A DNA stretch of 56,930 bases from NCBI GenBank assembly GCA_016930695.1, contig JAFGGD010000060.1:1-56930 (forward strand), given 5' to 3'. The first letter of the stretch is position 1. Every line of letters starts with the position of its first letter. The DNA comes from Candidatus Eisenbacteria bacterium. Lineage in GTDB: Bacteria > Orphanbacterota > Orphanbacteria > Orphanbacterales > Orphanbacteraceae. A program made the position numbers and the translations under genes. Of this stretch, positions 1-8,600 are shown piece by piece. Below the pieces are notes generated by a model. The model searched no databases and was not told the DNA's origin. It worked only from the letters and a program-made list of their open reading frames with translations.

Positions 1-113
1 TCTTTCCCTTTCCGGCGCCGGATCCGATCCGTCCGGCGCGAGGTCTTTCGATCCTCTCCGGTTTCTTTCCCTTTCCGGCGCCGGATCTGATCCGTCCGGC
101 GCGAGGTCTTTCG
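1..113. repeat. 63-bp-period direct repeat (two 50-bp copies)
   Basis: Positions 1-50 and 64-113 are the same 50-bp sequence with one difference (position 25 C versus 88 T), separated by 13 bp, so the period is 63 bp. Each unit contains the palindrome CCGGCGCCGG and ends in GGTCTTTCG. The first copy starts at the window edge, so more copies may lie upstream. The end of the second copy also forms the outermost left arm of the inverted repeat at 89-268. No coding function is seen. Confidence 0.85.
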
Positions 114-268
114 TCGCGAGGCTTCGGATCGGTAGGCGAGAGGCCGAGTTGGACGAGCCGGTTTCCGGAGATGTAGCCTTAGCTACATTGAGGAAACCGG
201 CGACGGAAACGAGGCCTCGCAGCCGGCGATCCGAAGCCGCAGCAGAAAGACCGAGCGCCGGCCGGATC
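89..268. other. Large nested inverted repeat, candidate structured RNA (copy 1)
   Basis: The segment folds on itself almost end to end. Arms: 89-112 with 245-268 (21 of 24 matching), 120-131 with 227-238 (12 bp perfect), 140-145 with 213-218, 157-166 with 192-201 (10 bp perfect) and 171-177 with 182-188, closed by a CTTA tetraloop. An 11 x 11 internal loop (146-156 and 202-212) separates the last two major helices. The flanking blocks GTTGGACGAGCCG and CGGCGACGGAAACG recur unchanged at 42128-42140 and 42177-42190, where the helices differ by compensatory changes. Either strand could be the transcribed one. No promoter or poly-T terminator was recognised. It could instead be a repetitive palindromic DNA element. 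Confidence 0.7.
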
Positions 269-587
269 AAATGAGGCCGTGCACCTTTCTTCGACCCTCA
301 CCAACGGAGCGTAAAACGAGAAGACGACTCAGGCCAAGCTCACCCGCGGCGCATGGCTGAGCCCGCTTACCGCTGCTACCTTCCGGTCCTGACGGGGTTC
401 ACGCGCCGCCATCGCGCGGGACCCGACCGTCAACGCCGCTTCTCGCTCCCTGCCTCCGCCGAGCCGAGCCTCGGAAAGGAATTCAACCCCGCTATAGCGG
501 ATTGCGGGTTCAGGGCACCGCTACCTCCCCGTCTAGCACGACCTTTCGATGGCGTCCGGGCGCGGTTCGTTTCGGGTGAAATGGAGG
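269..587. other. Intergenic, no gene recognised
   Basis: This stretch lies downstream (in the transcription direction) of the tRNA-Ala gene. Short open frames exist on both strands, but they lack a ribosome binding site and recognisable protein character. No terminator or repeat was identified with confidence. Confidence 0.4.
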
Positions 588-663
588 TGGTGGAGATGAG
601 CGGGATCGAACCGCCGACCTCTGCCTTGCGAAGGCAGCGCTCTCCCAACTGAGCTACATCCCC
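588..663 (-). tRNA. tRNA-Ala (anticodon CGC)
   Basis: On the minus strand the segment begins GGGGATG, has the D-arm box GTAGCTCAGTTGGGAGAGC, an anticodon stem CTGCC/GGCAG around the loop TTCGCAA, and a T-arm with GGTTCGATCCC. The anticodon CGC reads GCG (Ala). The acceptor stem pairs with one G-U, and the 3' CCA is encoded. It is the last of three tRNA genes running leftward in a row. Confidence 0.95.
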
Positions 664-701
664 ACCGTTCCGATCGCCCTACGCGCGGCTTATAAAAAAA
701 A

Positions 702-791
702 TGGCGGAGAGAGAGGGATTCGAACCCTCGGTAGAGTTACCCCTACACGTGATTTCCAATCACGCCGATTCAGCCACTCTCGCATCTCTCC
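702..791 (-). tRNA. tRNA-Ser (anticodon GGA)
   Basis: A 90-nt class II tRNA on the minus strand with acceptor GGAGAGA..., anticodon loop TTGGAAA (GGA, reads UCC/UCU), a long variable arm, the T-loop GGTTCGAATCC and an encoded CCA. A TATAAT-like hexamer lies in the 39-nt spacer ahead of it, and a run of eight T follows the gene (minus strand), possibly ending the transcript. Confidence 0.95.
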
Positions 792-830
792 GATCGATGT
801 CCGAGACGGCCGTCGCGATTATAACGCATC

Positions 831-920
831 TGGCGGAGAGAGAGGGATTCGAACCCTCGGAGGGCTTGCACCCTCAACGGTTTTCGAGACCGCCCCGTTC
901 AACCACTCCGGCATCTCTCC
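831..920 (-). tRNA. tRNA-Ser (anticodon CGA)
   Basis: A 90-nt class II tRNA on the minus strand. The anticodon loop CTCGAAA gives CGA (reads UCG). It has a long variable arm, the T-loop motif GGTTCGAATCC and an encoded CCA. Its acceptor and T-arm are nearly identical to the tRNA-Ser(GGA) 39 nt downstream, suggesting local duplication. Confidence 0.95.
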
Positions 921-1226
921 GGCGGGCCCCGGTCCCTACGTTGGGATTCCCCCGCCGGCGGGAACCGGAAACCTTGGGAGAGAATACCCGTTCCGACCTC
1001 TCCCCGCAAGGCCCTTTTCCCCGGGGCCGGGGCCGCCGCCACGCCCCGAACTCCTTGCGGGACAAGGGAGAGTGGGCGATGAAACCCGGATACTTATTTG
1101 CTCTCTCTCCCCCGGCAAACAGGGGGAGAGTGGAGAGGACGGACTCGGAATCGACTGTTTCCGGATTATAGGACGGGCCCGGGGAGATCCCCGGGCCCGC
1201 TCGTGTTTCGCCTGTCTGTTCGTCCG
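921..1226. other. Intergenic, with hairpins but no gene
   Basis: The region separates the tRNA cluster from the secreted-protein gene ending at 1227. It contains a 9-bp hairpin (CTCTCCCCC at 1105-1113 with its complement at 1122-1130) and the stronger 12-bp hairpin at 1174-1199. Open frames here lack protein character. A promoter for the leftward tRNA cluster should lie just above 920 but was not recognised. Confidence 0.4.
1174..1199. terminator. Strong GC hairpin, probable terminator
   Basis: A perfect 12-bp stem (CGGGCCCGGGGA / TCCCCGGGCCCG) with a 2-nt loop lies 28 bp past the stop of the minus-strand gene ending at 1227. The minus-strand sequence after the stem is only mildly T-rich, so termination may be incomplete or factor-assisted. 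Confidence 0.5.
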
Positions 1227-3404
1227 TTAACGGAGAAGAACCATCTTGCGGGTCATCTCCACGCCGGGCGCGGTCAGACGGTAGAAGTAAACGCCGGAGG
1301 GGACGCTTCTCCCCCGGGCGTTCCGGCCGTCCCAGACGACCTGGTGGCTCCCCGCCGCGGACTGGCCGTCGACCAGCGTCCGGACCAGCCGCCCGGAGAC
1401 GTCGAAGACCTCGATGGTCGCCGCGCCGCCGCCGGCCGGGACGTCATAGTGAATCGTCGTGATCGGGTTGAAGGGGTTCGGCACGTTCCTTCCGAGACGG
1501 AAGGTCGCCGGCGCCTCATCGGTTCCGACCCCGGTGTCGATCTCGTGACGGAGCGCGAATGCGAGATCGATCGACTCCGGATGGTAGGGATGACCGAAGG
1601 GGTAGCGCAGTTCGTTCCACGGTCCGAAGTAGGGTTCGATCCCCTGCCCCCAGACCGCGTCGTCGTTCCAGTGCTCGATGGAGGTCTTCCAGCCGAATCT
1701 CGCCTCCTGGTCGAGCGGGCGCGCCTGCACGTCGAGCCAGTAGACGACGTTGCTGTCCGGCCGGCCCATCTGATGGAACGCCTCCCCGATCGGAACGAAG
1801 AAGCGGTACCTCCAGCAGGTCCAGTCGGCGGGGAAGGAGTACTGAGTCGGCGGATCGAGCCAACCTTCCTCGATCCCCTCCTGATACGGTTCAGCGATGA
1901 AGCTTCCCGCCGGGAAGACCATGAACCAGAGGGGCTCGCCCGGCATGCTGTACCCGTTGGGGCTCACCGAATCGGGGATGTCGGAATGGAAGCTGAGCGT
2001 GAAATCGACCGCCATCGGATCCACGCCGAAGGGGAGATAGTCGTCCAGCCAGGAACCCCAGATGGTGATCTCCGTGATCCACGCCGGCATCTGGCAGAGG
2101 AAGTCGTCCGCCAGGACGTAGGGCTCGGTGGCGTTCACGTCGATGCCCGTGGTGTCCAGATCGGGCATCTGGATCCACTTGTAGTCCACCGGTTCCTCGA
2201 TCCAGACCTTGTAGTCCTCCACCTCGCCGTCCGAAGCGGCGCCGGTGAAGGGGAGCGGTCCCGCCGTGTTGAAGCGGACCCGCGCGAAGGTCGGCCCGAC
2301 GATCGCCATGGGCGGCACGAGGAATGGGATCGTCGTGGTGCCGGCGGGAACCCAGACACCGGCGGCGATCTGATCGATCGGCTGCGCCCAGCTTCCGTCG
2401 TTCCCGAAGTCGATCCAGGCGTCGATGAAGCCCGGGGCGGACGTGACCACATCGAAGGAAGAGGGCAGCCCCGGCATGAGCAGCGCGTTCCAGAAGACGC
2501 CGTCCTCGTCGTCGTTGCCGTCCAGGTCGTCGCCGGTGGCGGTCGCGTCCGGCTGTCCGTCCGTCTCCGGATCGACGCCGGCGCCCAGGAACACGCCGGG
2601 GACGATCACGTGATTCGCGCCGTTGCTTGCCGCGTAGGTCGGGTAATTCGGATCGGGGGCGTCGCCCCAATCGAGTTCCTCCTCGGTCGTCGTGGTGATG
2701 GCGAAGGCGAGGTCGATCGACTGGCCGGCCATCTCGTGCATCGGCGGGTAGATGAGTTCATACCAGGGACCGAGGAAGGGTTCCATGCCCTGCCCCCAGA
2801 CCGCGTCGTCGTTCCAGTGGTCCAGGGTGGTCTTCCATCCGAAGAGATACGCGCCCGGCCCGCTGACGATCGCCTGGACGTCGAGCCAGTACACCATCGG
2901 TTCCGCCGCATTCCCTTCCTGATAGAAGGCGTCCGCGGGATCGATGAAGAAGTTGTACTGCCAGCAAACATGATCCCCGGGGAAGATGTAGTAATCGGGC
3001 GGATCCATCCATCCCTCGTCGATGTTCTCGGCGTAGACGCGGGCGACGTATTCGCCGGGCTGGAACACCCTGTACCAGAGCACCTGGCCGGGCATGCTGT
3101 AACCGGTCGGGCTCTCGGACGCCGGAATGTCGGCGTGAATGCTCAGGATGAAGGTCGGCGCCGGATCGACCATGTCCATGTACCACGATCCCCACACATG
3201 AATGTCCGTGATCGGACCCGTTTCCATGCAAAGGAAATCGTCGGCCAGGATGTACGGCTCGGTGGCGTTCACGTCGATCCCCATCGGCGAGAGATCCGGC
3301 AACTGAACCCATTTGGCCGGCTGGCCGGGATCCCAGTCGGCGCCGGCCGGAACGGCAAGAAGGATCCAGACGGCCACGACGAGGAACGGTAAGAGTCTTC
3401 TCAT
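1227..3404 (-). CDS. Secreted protein with duplicated unknown domain, GEVED segment and FlgD-like sorting tail
   Basis: 725 residues; function not recognised. Seen: a signal peptide (hydrophobic residues about 4-20, then AGA-DW). Next come two copies of a roughly 190-residue domain opening K-W-[VI]-Q-[LM]-P-D and sharing the motif GIDVNATEPY (about residues 30-230 and 410-610). Between them is an acidic DDEDG stretch that ends in GEVEDY, the GEVED-family signature. The last ~90 residues hold NPFNP and end TRKMVLLR, a FlgD-Ig-like C-terminal domain used for sorting in FCB-group secreted proteins. The ATG at 3404 follows GAGAGGTGA. A consensus promoter at 3739-3767 would give it a 330-nt leader. 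It probably sits outside the cell. Substrate or partner cannot be inferred. Confidence 0.85.
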   Translation of the reverse strand: MRRLLPFLVVAVWILLAVPAGADWDPGQPAKWVQLPDLSPMGIDVNATEPYILADDFLCMETGPITDIHVWGSWYMDMVDPAPTFILSIHADIPASESPTGYSMPGQVLWYRVFQPGEYVARVYAENIDEGWMDPPDYYIFPGDHVCWQYNFFIDPADAFYQEGNAAEPMVYWLDVQAIVSGPGAYLFGWKTTLDHWNDDAVWGQGMEPFLGPWYELIYPPMHEMAGQSIDLAFAITTTTEEELDWGDAPDPNYPTYAASNGANHVIVPGVFLGAGVDPETDGQPDATATGDDLDGNDDEDGVFWNALLMPGLPSSFDVVTSAPGFIDAWIDFGNDGSWAQPIDQIAAGVWVPAGTTTIPFLVPPMAIVGPTFARVRFNTAGPLPFTGAASDGEVEDYKVWIEEPVDYKWIQMPDLDTTGIDVNATEPYVLADDFLCQMPAWITEITIWGSWLDDYLPFGVDPMAVDFTLSFHSDIPDSVSPNGYSMPGEPLWFMVFPAGSFIAEPYQEGIEEGWLDPPTQYSFPADWTCWRYRFFVPIGEAFHQMGRPDSNVVYWLDVQARPLDQEARFGWKTSIEHWNDDAVWGQGIEPYFGPWNELRYPFGHPYHPESIDLAFALRHEIDTGVGTDEAPATFRLGRNVPNPFNPITTIHYDVPAGGGAATIEVFDVSGRLVRTLVDGQSAAGSHQVVWDGRNARGRSVPSGVYFYRLTAPGVEMTRKMVLLR

Positions 3405-3731
3405 GATCAGTCACCTCTCTCGGTTCGGATACCCCTTGGCCGGCCGGAGAACCGCTTCGCCGGACCGGCCCCGCGCCGAGCGGTTCGCGGAGGAGAGCCC
3501 GCCCTCCCGCACAACCCCGCGGCGCCGTGCGACCATTTCTTTTCCGTTCAAGGGTCCCCCCCGCGAGGATCGCCGTCCGGCCGGGGGGACCTTCAACCGA
3601 TCGAACGCGCGGCGATCCCCGCGAGCCCGGTCGTTTCAAGGCATAGCAAGGCCGAAGTGAGGCAATACGGGGGTAATACCTGCTGAAGATAGGTGCGCGG
3701 AGCGAGGTGAGGCACAGGTACCACCAACCCG
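3405..3731 (-). promoter_or_regulatory. Long structured 5' leader of the 725-residue secreted protein
   Basis: Between the promoter at 3739-3767 and the start codon at 3404 lie about 330 nt with clear pairing potential. GGTACCTG (3722-3715) can pair with CAGGTATTACC (3682-3672). A perfect 9-bp GC stem pairs 3553-3561 with 3583-3591. Two degenerate copies of a block containing GTGAGGCA (plus strand, near 3657 and 3707) sit inside the first structure. No known riboswitch consensus was recognised. A cis-regulatory role is inference. Confidence 0.4.
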
Positions 3732-3738
3732 CTTCGGC

Positions 3739-3767
3739 AGTATAACAGCTGGAAGGCTAATTGTCAA
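3739..3767 (-). promoter_or_regulatory. Consensus sigma70-type promoter
   Basis: The minus strand reads TTGACA (3767-3762), a 17-bp spacer, then TATACT (3744-3739). Start of transcription is expected near 3732, driving the leader and gene at 1227-3404. Confidence 0.75.
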
Positions 3768-4030
3768 AGGGTTTTACGGGGTTCGGCCGCCACGGCGGCG
3801 GACCGCCCGCCGCGCGAGATCCGGCGACTCCGTGGTAACGCTCCCCTCGCCCCGTTCGAAGCGAACGGACCTCTCCGGGACGGGATCGTGCGCGAGGGGA
3901 TCGGCGAACCTCCCCGTTTCGGCTCATCGCCCGCCGCTCACGCAATCCTCCGTCTATCCAAACGCCCTCTCCAGGCGGCACGGCGGCGCATTCTCCATAA
4001 TGGTACGACAGGGAAAGGAGGTCTCCATTC

Positions 4031-5521
4031 ATGAACGGAAAAGAAGCCGCCCGCCTCGGCGCCCGCCTCCCCGCGGGAACGACCGTCATCGCCGCCATTC
4101 TCGCCGTCCTCCCCGTGCTTCTCGGTTTTCCCGCGGGGGCGACGGCCGCGATCACCTTCGACGATCACGTGATCGCCTACAATTTCGACGGCGCCTCTTC
4201 CATCCACCCGGTCGACCTGGACAAGGACGGCGACATCGACGTGCTCGGCTGCGCCTTCTATGGAGACGAGTTGACCCTCTGGCTCAACCCCGGGACCGGC
4301 CCCGACGGCTGGCCGGCGACGGTGATCGACGGCGCTTTCGACGGCGCCCATTACGTCAACACCGGCGACCTGGACGATGACGGGGACCTCGATATCGTCG
4401 GGGCGGCCCAACTCGCCGGGGAACTCGCCTGGTGGAGAAACGACGGCGGCGATCCGATTCTTTGGACCCGCATCTCCATCGACAACGCCTACAACGGCGC
4501 CCAACAGGTCTATCCGGTGGACATGGACGGCGACCAAGACCTCGACCTGGTCGCCTGCGCCTACCTGATTGACGACGTCTCCTGGTACCGGAACGACGGG
4601 GGCGACCCGCCGGTTTGGACCAGGCGGACGATCACCACATCGGCGGACGGCGTCGTCTCCGCCTGGCCGGTCGACCTCGACGACGACGGCGACATCGACG
4701 TGCTGAGCGCTTCCTACGACAACGGTCGCGTCCATTGGCACAGGAACGACGGCGACTCGTCGACGACATGGACCAGCCTACTCATCGACGGCGCCTTCGG
4801 CGGCGCCCACGAGGTGCGCTCCGCCGATCTGGACGGCGACGGCCTCACCGACGTGCTCGCCGCCGCCTTCTCCCTGTCCGATCTCGCGTGGTGGCGAAAC
4901 GACGGCGGCGATCCCTCCGGCTGGGTGAAGCAGATCGTCGCCCCCAGCTTCACCGGCGCCAGCTCCATCGCGAGCGCCGACCTGGACGCCGACGGCGACA
5001 TGGACATTCTGGGAGCGGCGCACACCAAACAGGATATCGCCTGGTGGAGCAACGAGGGGGGCGATCCCCTCACCTGGACCAAGCAGGTGATCGACGGCGA
5101 ACTCGCCGAGGCGTGGCCCCTCACCGGGGTGGACATGGACGGCGACGGCGATCTGGACGTTCTCGCCGCGGGCCGAGCCGCGGACCGGGTGGTTTGGTAC
5201 GAGAATCAGACCACGACGGCCGCCCCTTCCGGCGCGCCCGCCCCCCGCGCCCGAATCGACGGCGCCGCCCCCAATCCCTTCAATCCGAGCGTGGAGGTCC
5301 GATTCACGTTGGACAGCGCCGGAGAGACCCGCCTCGAGGTGTTCGACGTCGCCGGACGGCGTGTCGCCCTTCTCGCCGGCGGGACATTCCCCGCGGGGAG
5401 CCACGCCGCGCGATGGAACGGACGAGACGGCGCGGGACGCCCCGCCCCCTCCGGCGTCTACCTGGTCCGCCTCGCCGCCGGCGCGACCGTCGACTCGGAA
5501 AGGATCGTGCTGATCCGGTAA
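4031..5521 (+). CDS. Secreted FG-GAP/VCBS repeat protein with FlgD-like sorting tail
   Basis: 496 residues. Seen: a signal peptide (hydrophobic residues about 17-40). Then seven or so repeats of ~50 residues follow with the calcium-binding pattern D-x-D-x-D-G-D-x-D (for example VDLDKDGDIDVLG), each followed by a W-[YW]-x-N-[DE]-G-G-D-P block, typical of a VCBS/FG-GAP beta-propeller. The last ~90 residues (NPFNPS...SGVYLVRL...RIVLIR) form the FlgD-Ig-like C-terminal domain shared with other large proteins here. The ATG at 4031 follows AAAGGAGGT at good spacing. A hairpin terminator lies just beyond the stop. Propellers of this type bind proteins or sugars at the cell surface; the ligand is unknown. 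It is a single-gene unit between two leftward genes. Confidence 0.88.
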   Translation: MNGKEAARLGARLPAGTTVIAAILAVLPVLLGFPAGATAAITFDDHVIAYNFDGASSIHPVDLDKDGDIDVLGCAFYGDELTLWLNPGTGPDGWPATVIDGAFDGAHYVNTGDLDDDGDLDIVGAAQLAGELAWWRNDGGDPILWTRISIDNAYNGAQQVYPVDMDGDQDLDLVACAYLIDDVSWYRNDGGDPPVWTRRTITTSADGVVSAWPVDLDDDGDIDVLSASYDNGRVHWHRNDGDSSTTWTSLLIDGAFGGAHEVRSADLDGDGLTDVLAAAFSLSDLAWWRNDGGDPSGWVKQIVAPSFTGASSIASADLDADGDMDILGAAHTKQDIAWWSNEGGDPLTWTKQVIDGELAEAWPLTGVDMDGDGDLDVLAAGRAADRVVWYENQTTTAAPSGAPAPRARIDGAAPNPFNPSVEVRFTLDSAGETRLEVFDVAGRRVALLAGGTFPAGSHAARWNGRDGAGRPAPSGVYLVRLAAGATVDSERIVLIR

Positions 5522-5549
5522 CGCGGAACGATTCGCCCCTAAAACGACC

Positions 5550-5590
5550 GGCCGCCCGATCGATCGACCGGGCGGCCGCTCTCTTTTCTT
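5550..5590 (+). terminator. Rho-independent terminator
   Basis: A 9-bp GC stem (5550-5558 with 5569-5577) is followed by the T-rich CTCTTTTCTT. It follows the gene at 4031-5521 and may also stop the leftward gene ending at 5630, since the other side has TTTT. Confidence 0.8.
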
Positions 5591-5629
5591 ATACGGGACG
5601 TCGAAGAAGTACGACGGCCGCCGCCATCC

Positions 5630-8600
5630 TCACCGAATCAGCACCATTTTCCGCGTTTCCCGGAACGAGCCGGCCGTGAGTTGGTAGAGGTAGACACCGC
5701 TCGCCACGGCGCGCCCCCCGTCGCTTCGGCCCTGCCATGTCACGGCATGATAGCCCGCCTCCATCGGTTCCCCCTCGAGTAGAGAGGCCACCCGGCGTCC
5801 CTGCACGCTGTAGACCCGGAGCGTCACCCTTTCCCGCCGTGGAATGCCGAATCGGATCGTCGTGGTCGGGTTGAAGGGATTCGGGAAGTTCGATTCGAGC
5901 ACGTAGCGCTCCGGCAGGAGCCCCCGGCTCTCGTGTTCCTCATCGACATAGCTCTTCGTGCCGACAATCAAGAGCAATCGGCCGGGATTCTCCTCCGATG
6001 CTTTGGAAATCACGTGTCTCGCCGAGCGCCTGAGATCCTGTGAGACTTCGAGGGCCTGATCCACGAGCCAGACATCGTATTCTTCCGGCACCGTCTCGAT
6101 CCCCTCGAAGCGGATCTCCACCGATTCGCCCGTGTTGGCGCGCACCTCAAACGGCCAGGTCTCCCCCCGGCCGATCCGGGGACGCGCGTCCACGCGGAAG
6201 CGCTTCGCCGGCCCGTCCCAATCGCGATGGGGAAAGAACACGGTGATGTATTTACCGATCACCGGCTGCTCCGCCCGGTCGTGGGAATCCCAATCCGCTT
6301 TGGAGCCCCCGATCACCACGGCCGCGTTGTCCCGGTCCCGGCGCGACCCCGAACTCGCGAGGATCCGGATCGCGAAATCCGCTGCCGCCGTTTCGATCTT
6401 CCCGACGTCCATGCCGGGCCGGCAATCGGGGCAGATGATCAATCGATCGTCCGCGCCGGCGTACACCGCGTATCCCTCGAAGGGGCGAAGCGTGTCGTCG
6501 AATGCGCCCCATTCCGTTTCGAATTCTTCGAACTCCAAAGCGCCCCCCGACTCGAGCCGCGCTCGATCGGCGGGGATCGGGAAGTCGAAGGGGCTCCCGA
6601 CGAAGTTCCATCCCGGCACGAGGTTGATGGAAGACTCTTCGTCGAGGCGAAGAGAAGTACCGCTGCCGGTCGTGAGATGCCTGTTCGTCAGGTTCGTGGC
6701 GAACCAAAACGCGCGACCCGGCTCGAAGTCCTCCGTGTTCGGATATTCCACGTACTCCTGGCCGACGGTGAGACCGAACAGACGCCAGCGCGTCGTGTCG
6801 GCCTCCCCGAAATCGTCTATTAATACGGCGCCCGGATCGGGGTCCACCAAATCGATGGGCACGGAAACGAGGCGGTAATCCTCCGCATCCGGCCCGCTCG
6901 CCTGAACCTTCGGATTCCGAAGATCGGTCACGTTGACTTTCATATGGTGGACGCCGGATTCCCGTATCGCTCCGTCCCCGTCTTCCGCCCGAATGTAAAA
7001 CGCCAAACCCCGGGCGGTAACCGAGTCGGCCGGAACGGTCCCCTGATACTGCGAACCGGAAACCGGACTCATAACCGCCTCCGACCACTCTGTGCAGCCG
7101 CCGAGCCGGTAGCGGATGCAGGCCGATTGGATCCCGCCGTCGTCGGTGATCATGGCCACGACGACCATGGGGTCTCCGGCGTTCGGTGCGGTGGGGGGGC
7201 TGAGCGCGATCGACGGCGACGCGTTGACGCTCACCGTGACGCTCGATTGATTGTTCGAGGTCACCGCGTCGGCCAGCCCGCTCCGCGTGATGGTCGCGGT
7301 CTGCACGATCGACGAGCGGACGTCGACGGTCGCTTGGATGGTCAAGGTGGCGCCGGCGCCGGAGGAGAGTCCCGATAGATACCAGATGCCGCTCCCGTAC
7401 GTTCCTATGCTCGGTTCCGCGTCGAGGAAGGTGAGCCCCGAAGGTTTCCCGCAGAGGACCTCGATTCCCGTCGCCTGCCAGGGACCGTTGTTGTCGATCC
7501 GCAGAGTGAGGGTGATCGTATCCCGCACGTTCGGCCGGTCTTCGTCCACCTGCAACAGGAGCGCCAGGTCGGCCAGGGAGTCGGAGACGGTGACGCTCGA
7601 CACGTCGTTCCCCACGTTGGGATCGTGTCGGTCCGAGGAGGCGATCGACGCGGTGTTGATGTGCGAGCCGGAGGATTGGACAAGAGCGCGGACGAGAAGC
7701 GTGTCGCGCGCCCCCTCCGCCACGGAACCGACGGTCCAGACCGATCCGTCATACGTTCCGGCGGTCGCCGTGTGGGACAAGAAGGTGATCCCCGCCGGCG
7801 GGCCGTCCGCCACGGTAACGCCGGTCGCGCCGCTCGGCCCCTCGTTTTCGAGCGCCACCGTGTAGACCACCGTGTCCCCCACCGCAGGACTCTCGCGGTC
7901 CACCGTCTTCGACACGGCCAGGTCCGCCAGGAGCCCGGATACCGAGACGCTGTCCGCGTCGTTCGACGCATCCTCGTCCGTCTGGTTCGACGCGATCACC
8001 TCGGCGCGGTTGACGATCGTGCCGGAACGGTCGACGGAAGCCTGGATCGTGAGGGCGAGGCTCACGCCGTTGGAGAGGGCGCCGACGTTCCAGACCCCGC
8101 CGGTGTAAGTGGTTCCGCCGGGAGGCCACGAACCGGTCGGAGTGAGTCCGTCGGGGAGTTCGTCCCGAACCTGCACGCCGGTGGCGTGCTCCGGGCCGTG
8201 GTTGGTCACGGTCACGGTGTAGGTGACCAGACCACCCACGTCGGGGCTCGCGTCGTCCACGATTTTCACCACCGAAAGATCGGCGATCCCCTGCGGCGTG
8301 GCGCTCACCTGGAAGGAGTAGCCGCTCAGGTTTGCCTGCGTGTCGAACGCCTTCAGACGATAGTAATAGGTGTTCCCGTTGACGACGGTCGTGTCCTCGT
8401 AGGTGACGGTCGCCTCCTCCGAAGGGGCGATCGTGTCGATCACCGCCGTCGGGCTCGGTGTCGATCCTCGATAGAGAAGATAGCCGGCCAGATCGGATTC
8501 GTTGTTGGAATCCCAGGTGAGCGTGACCCGCGCGTTCCCGGCCGCCGCCGAGAGGTCGGTCGGGGAGGACGGCGGCGCGTAGTCGCCGGGAGTCGCGGGC

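Noticed and set aside
1098-3392. 764-codon open frame opposite the duplicated-domain protein
   Set aside because: The minus-strand reading has a signal peptide, internal repeats and a sorting tail; the plus reading is a GC shadow.
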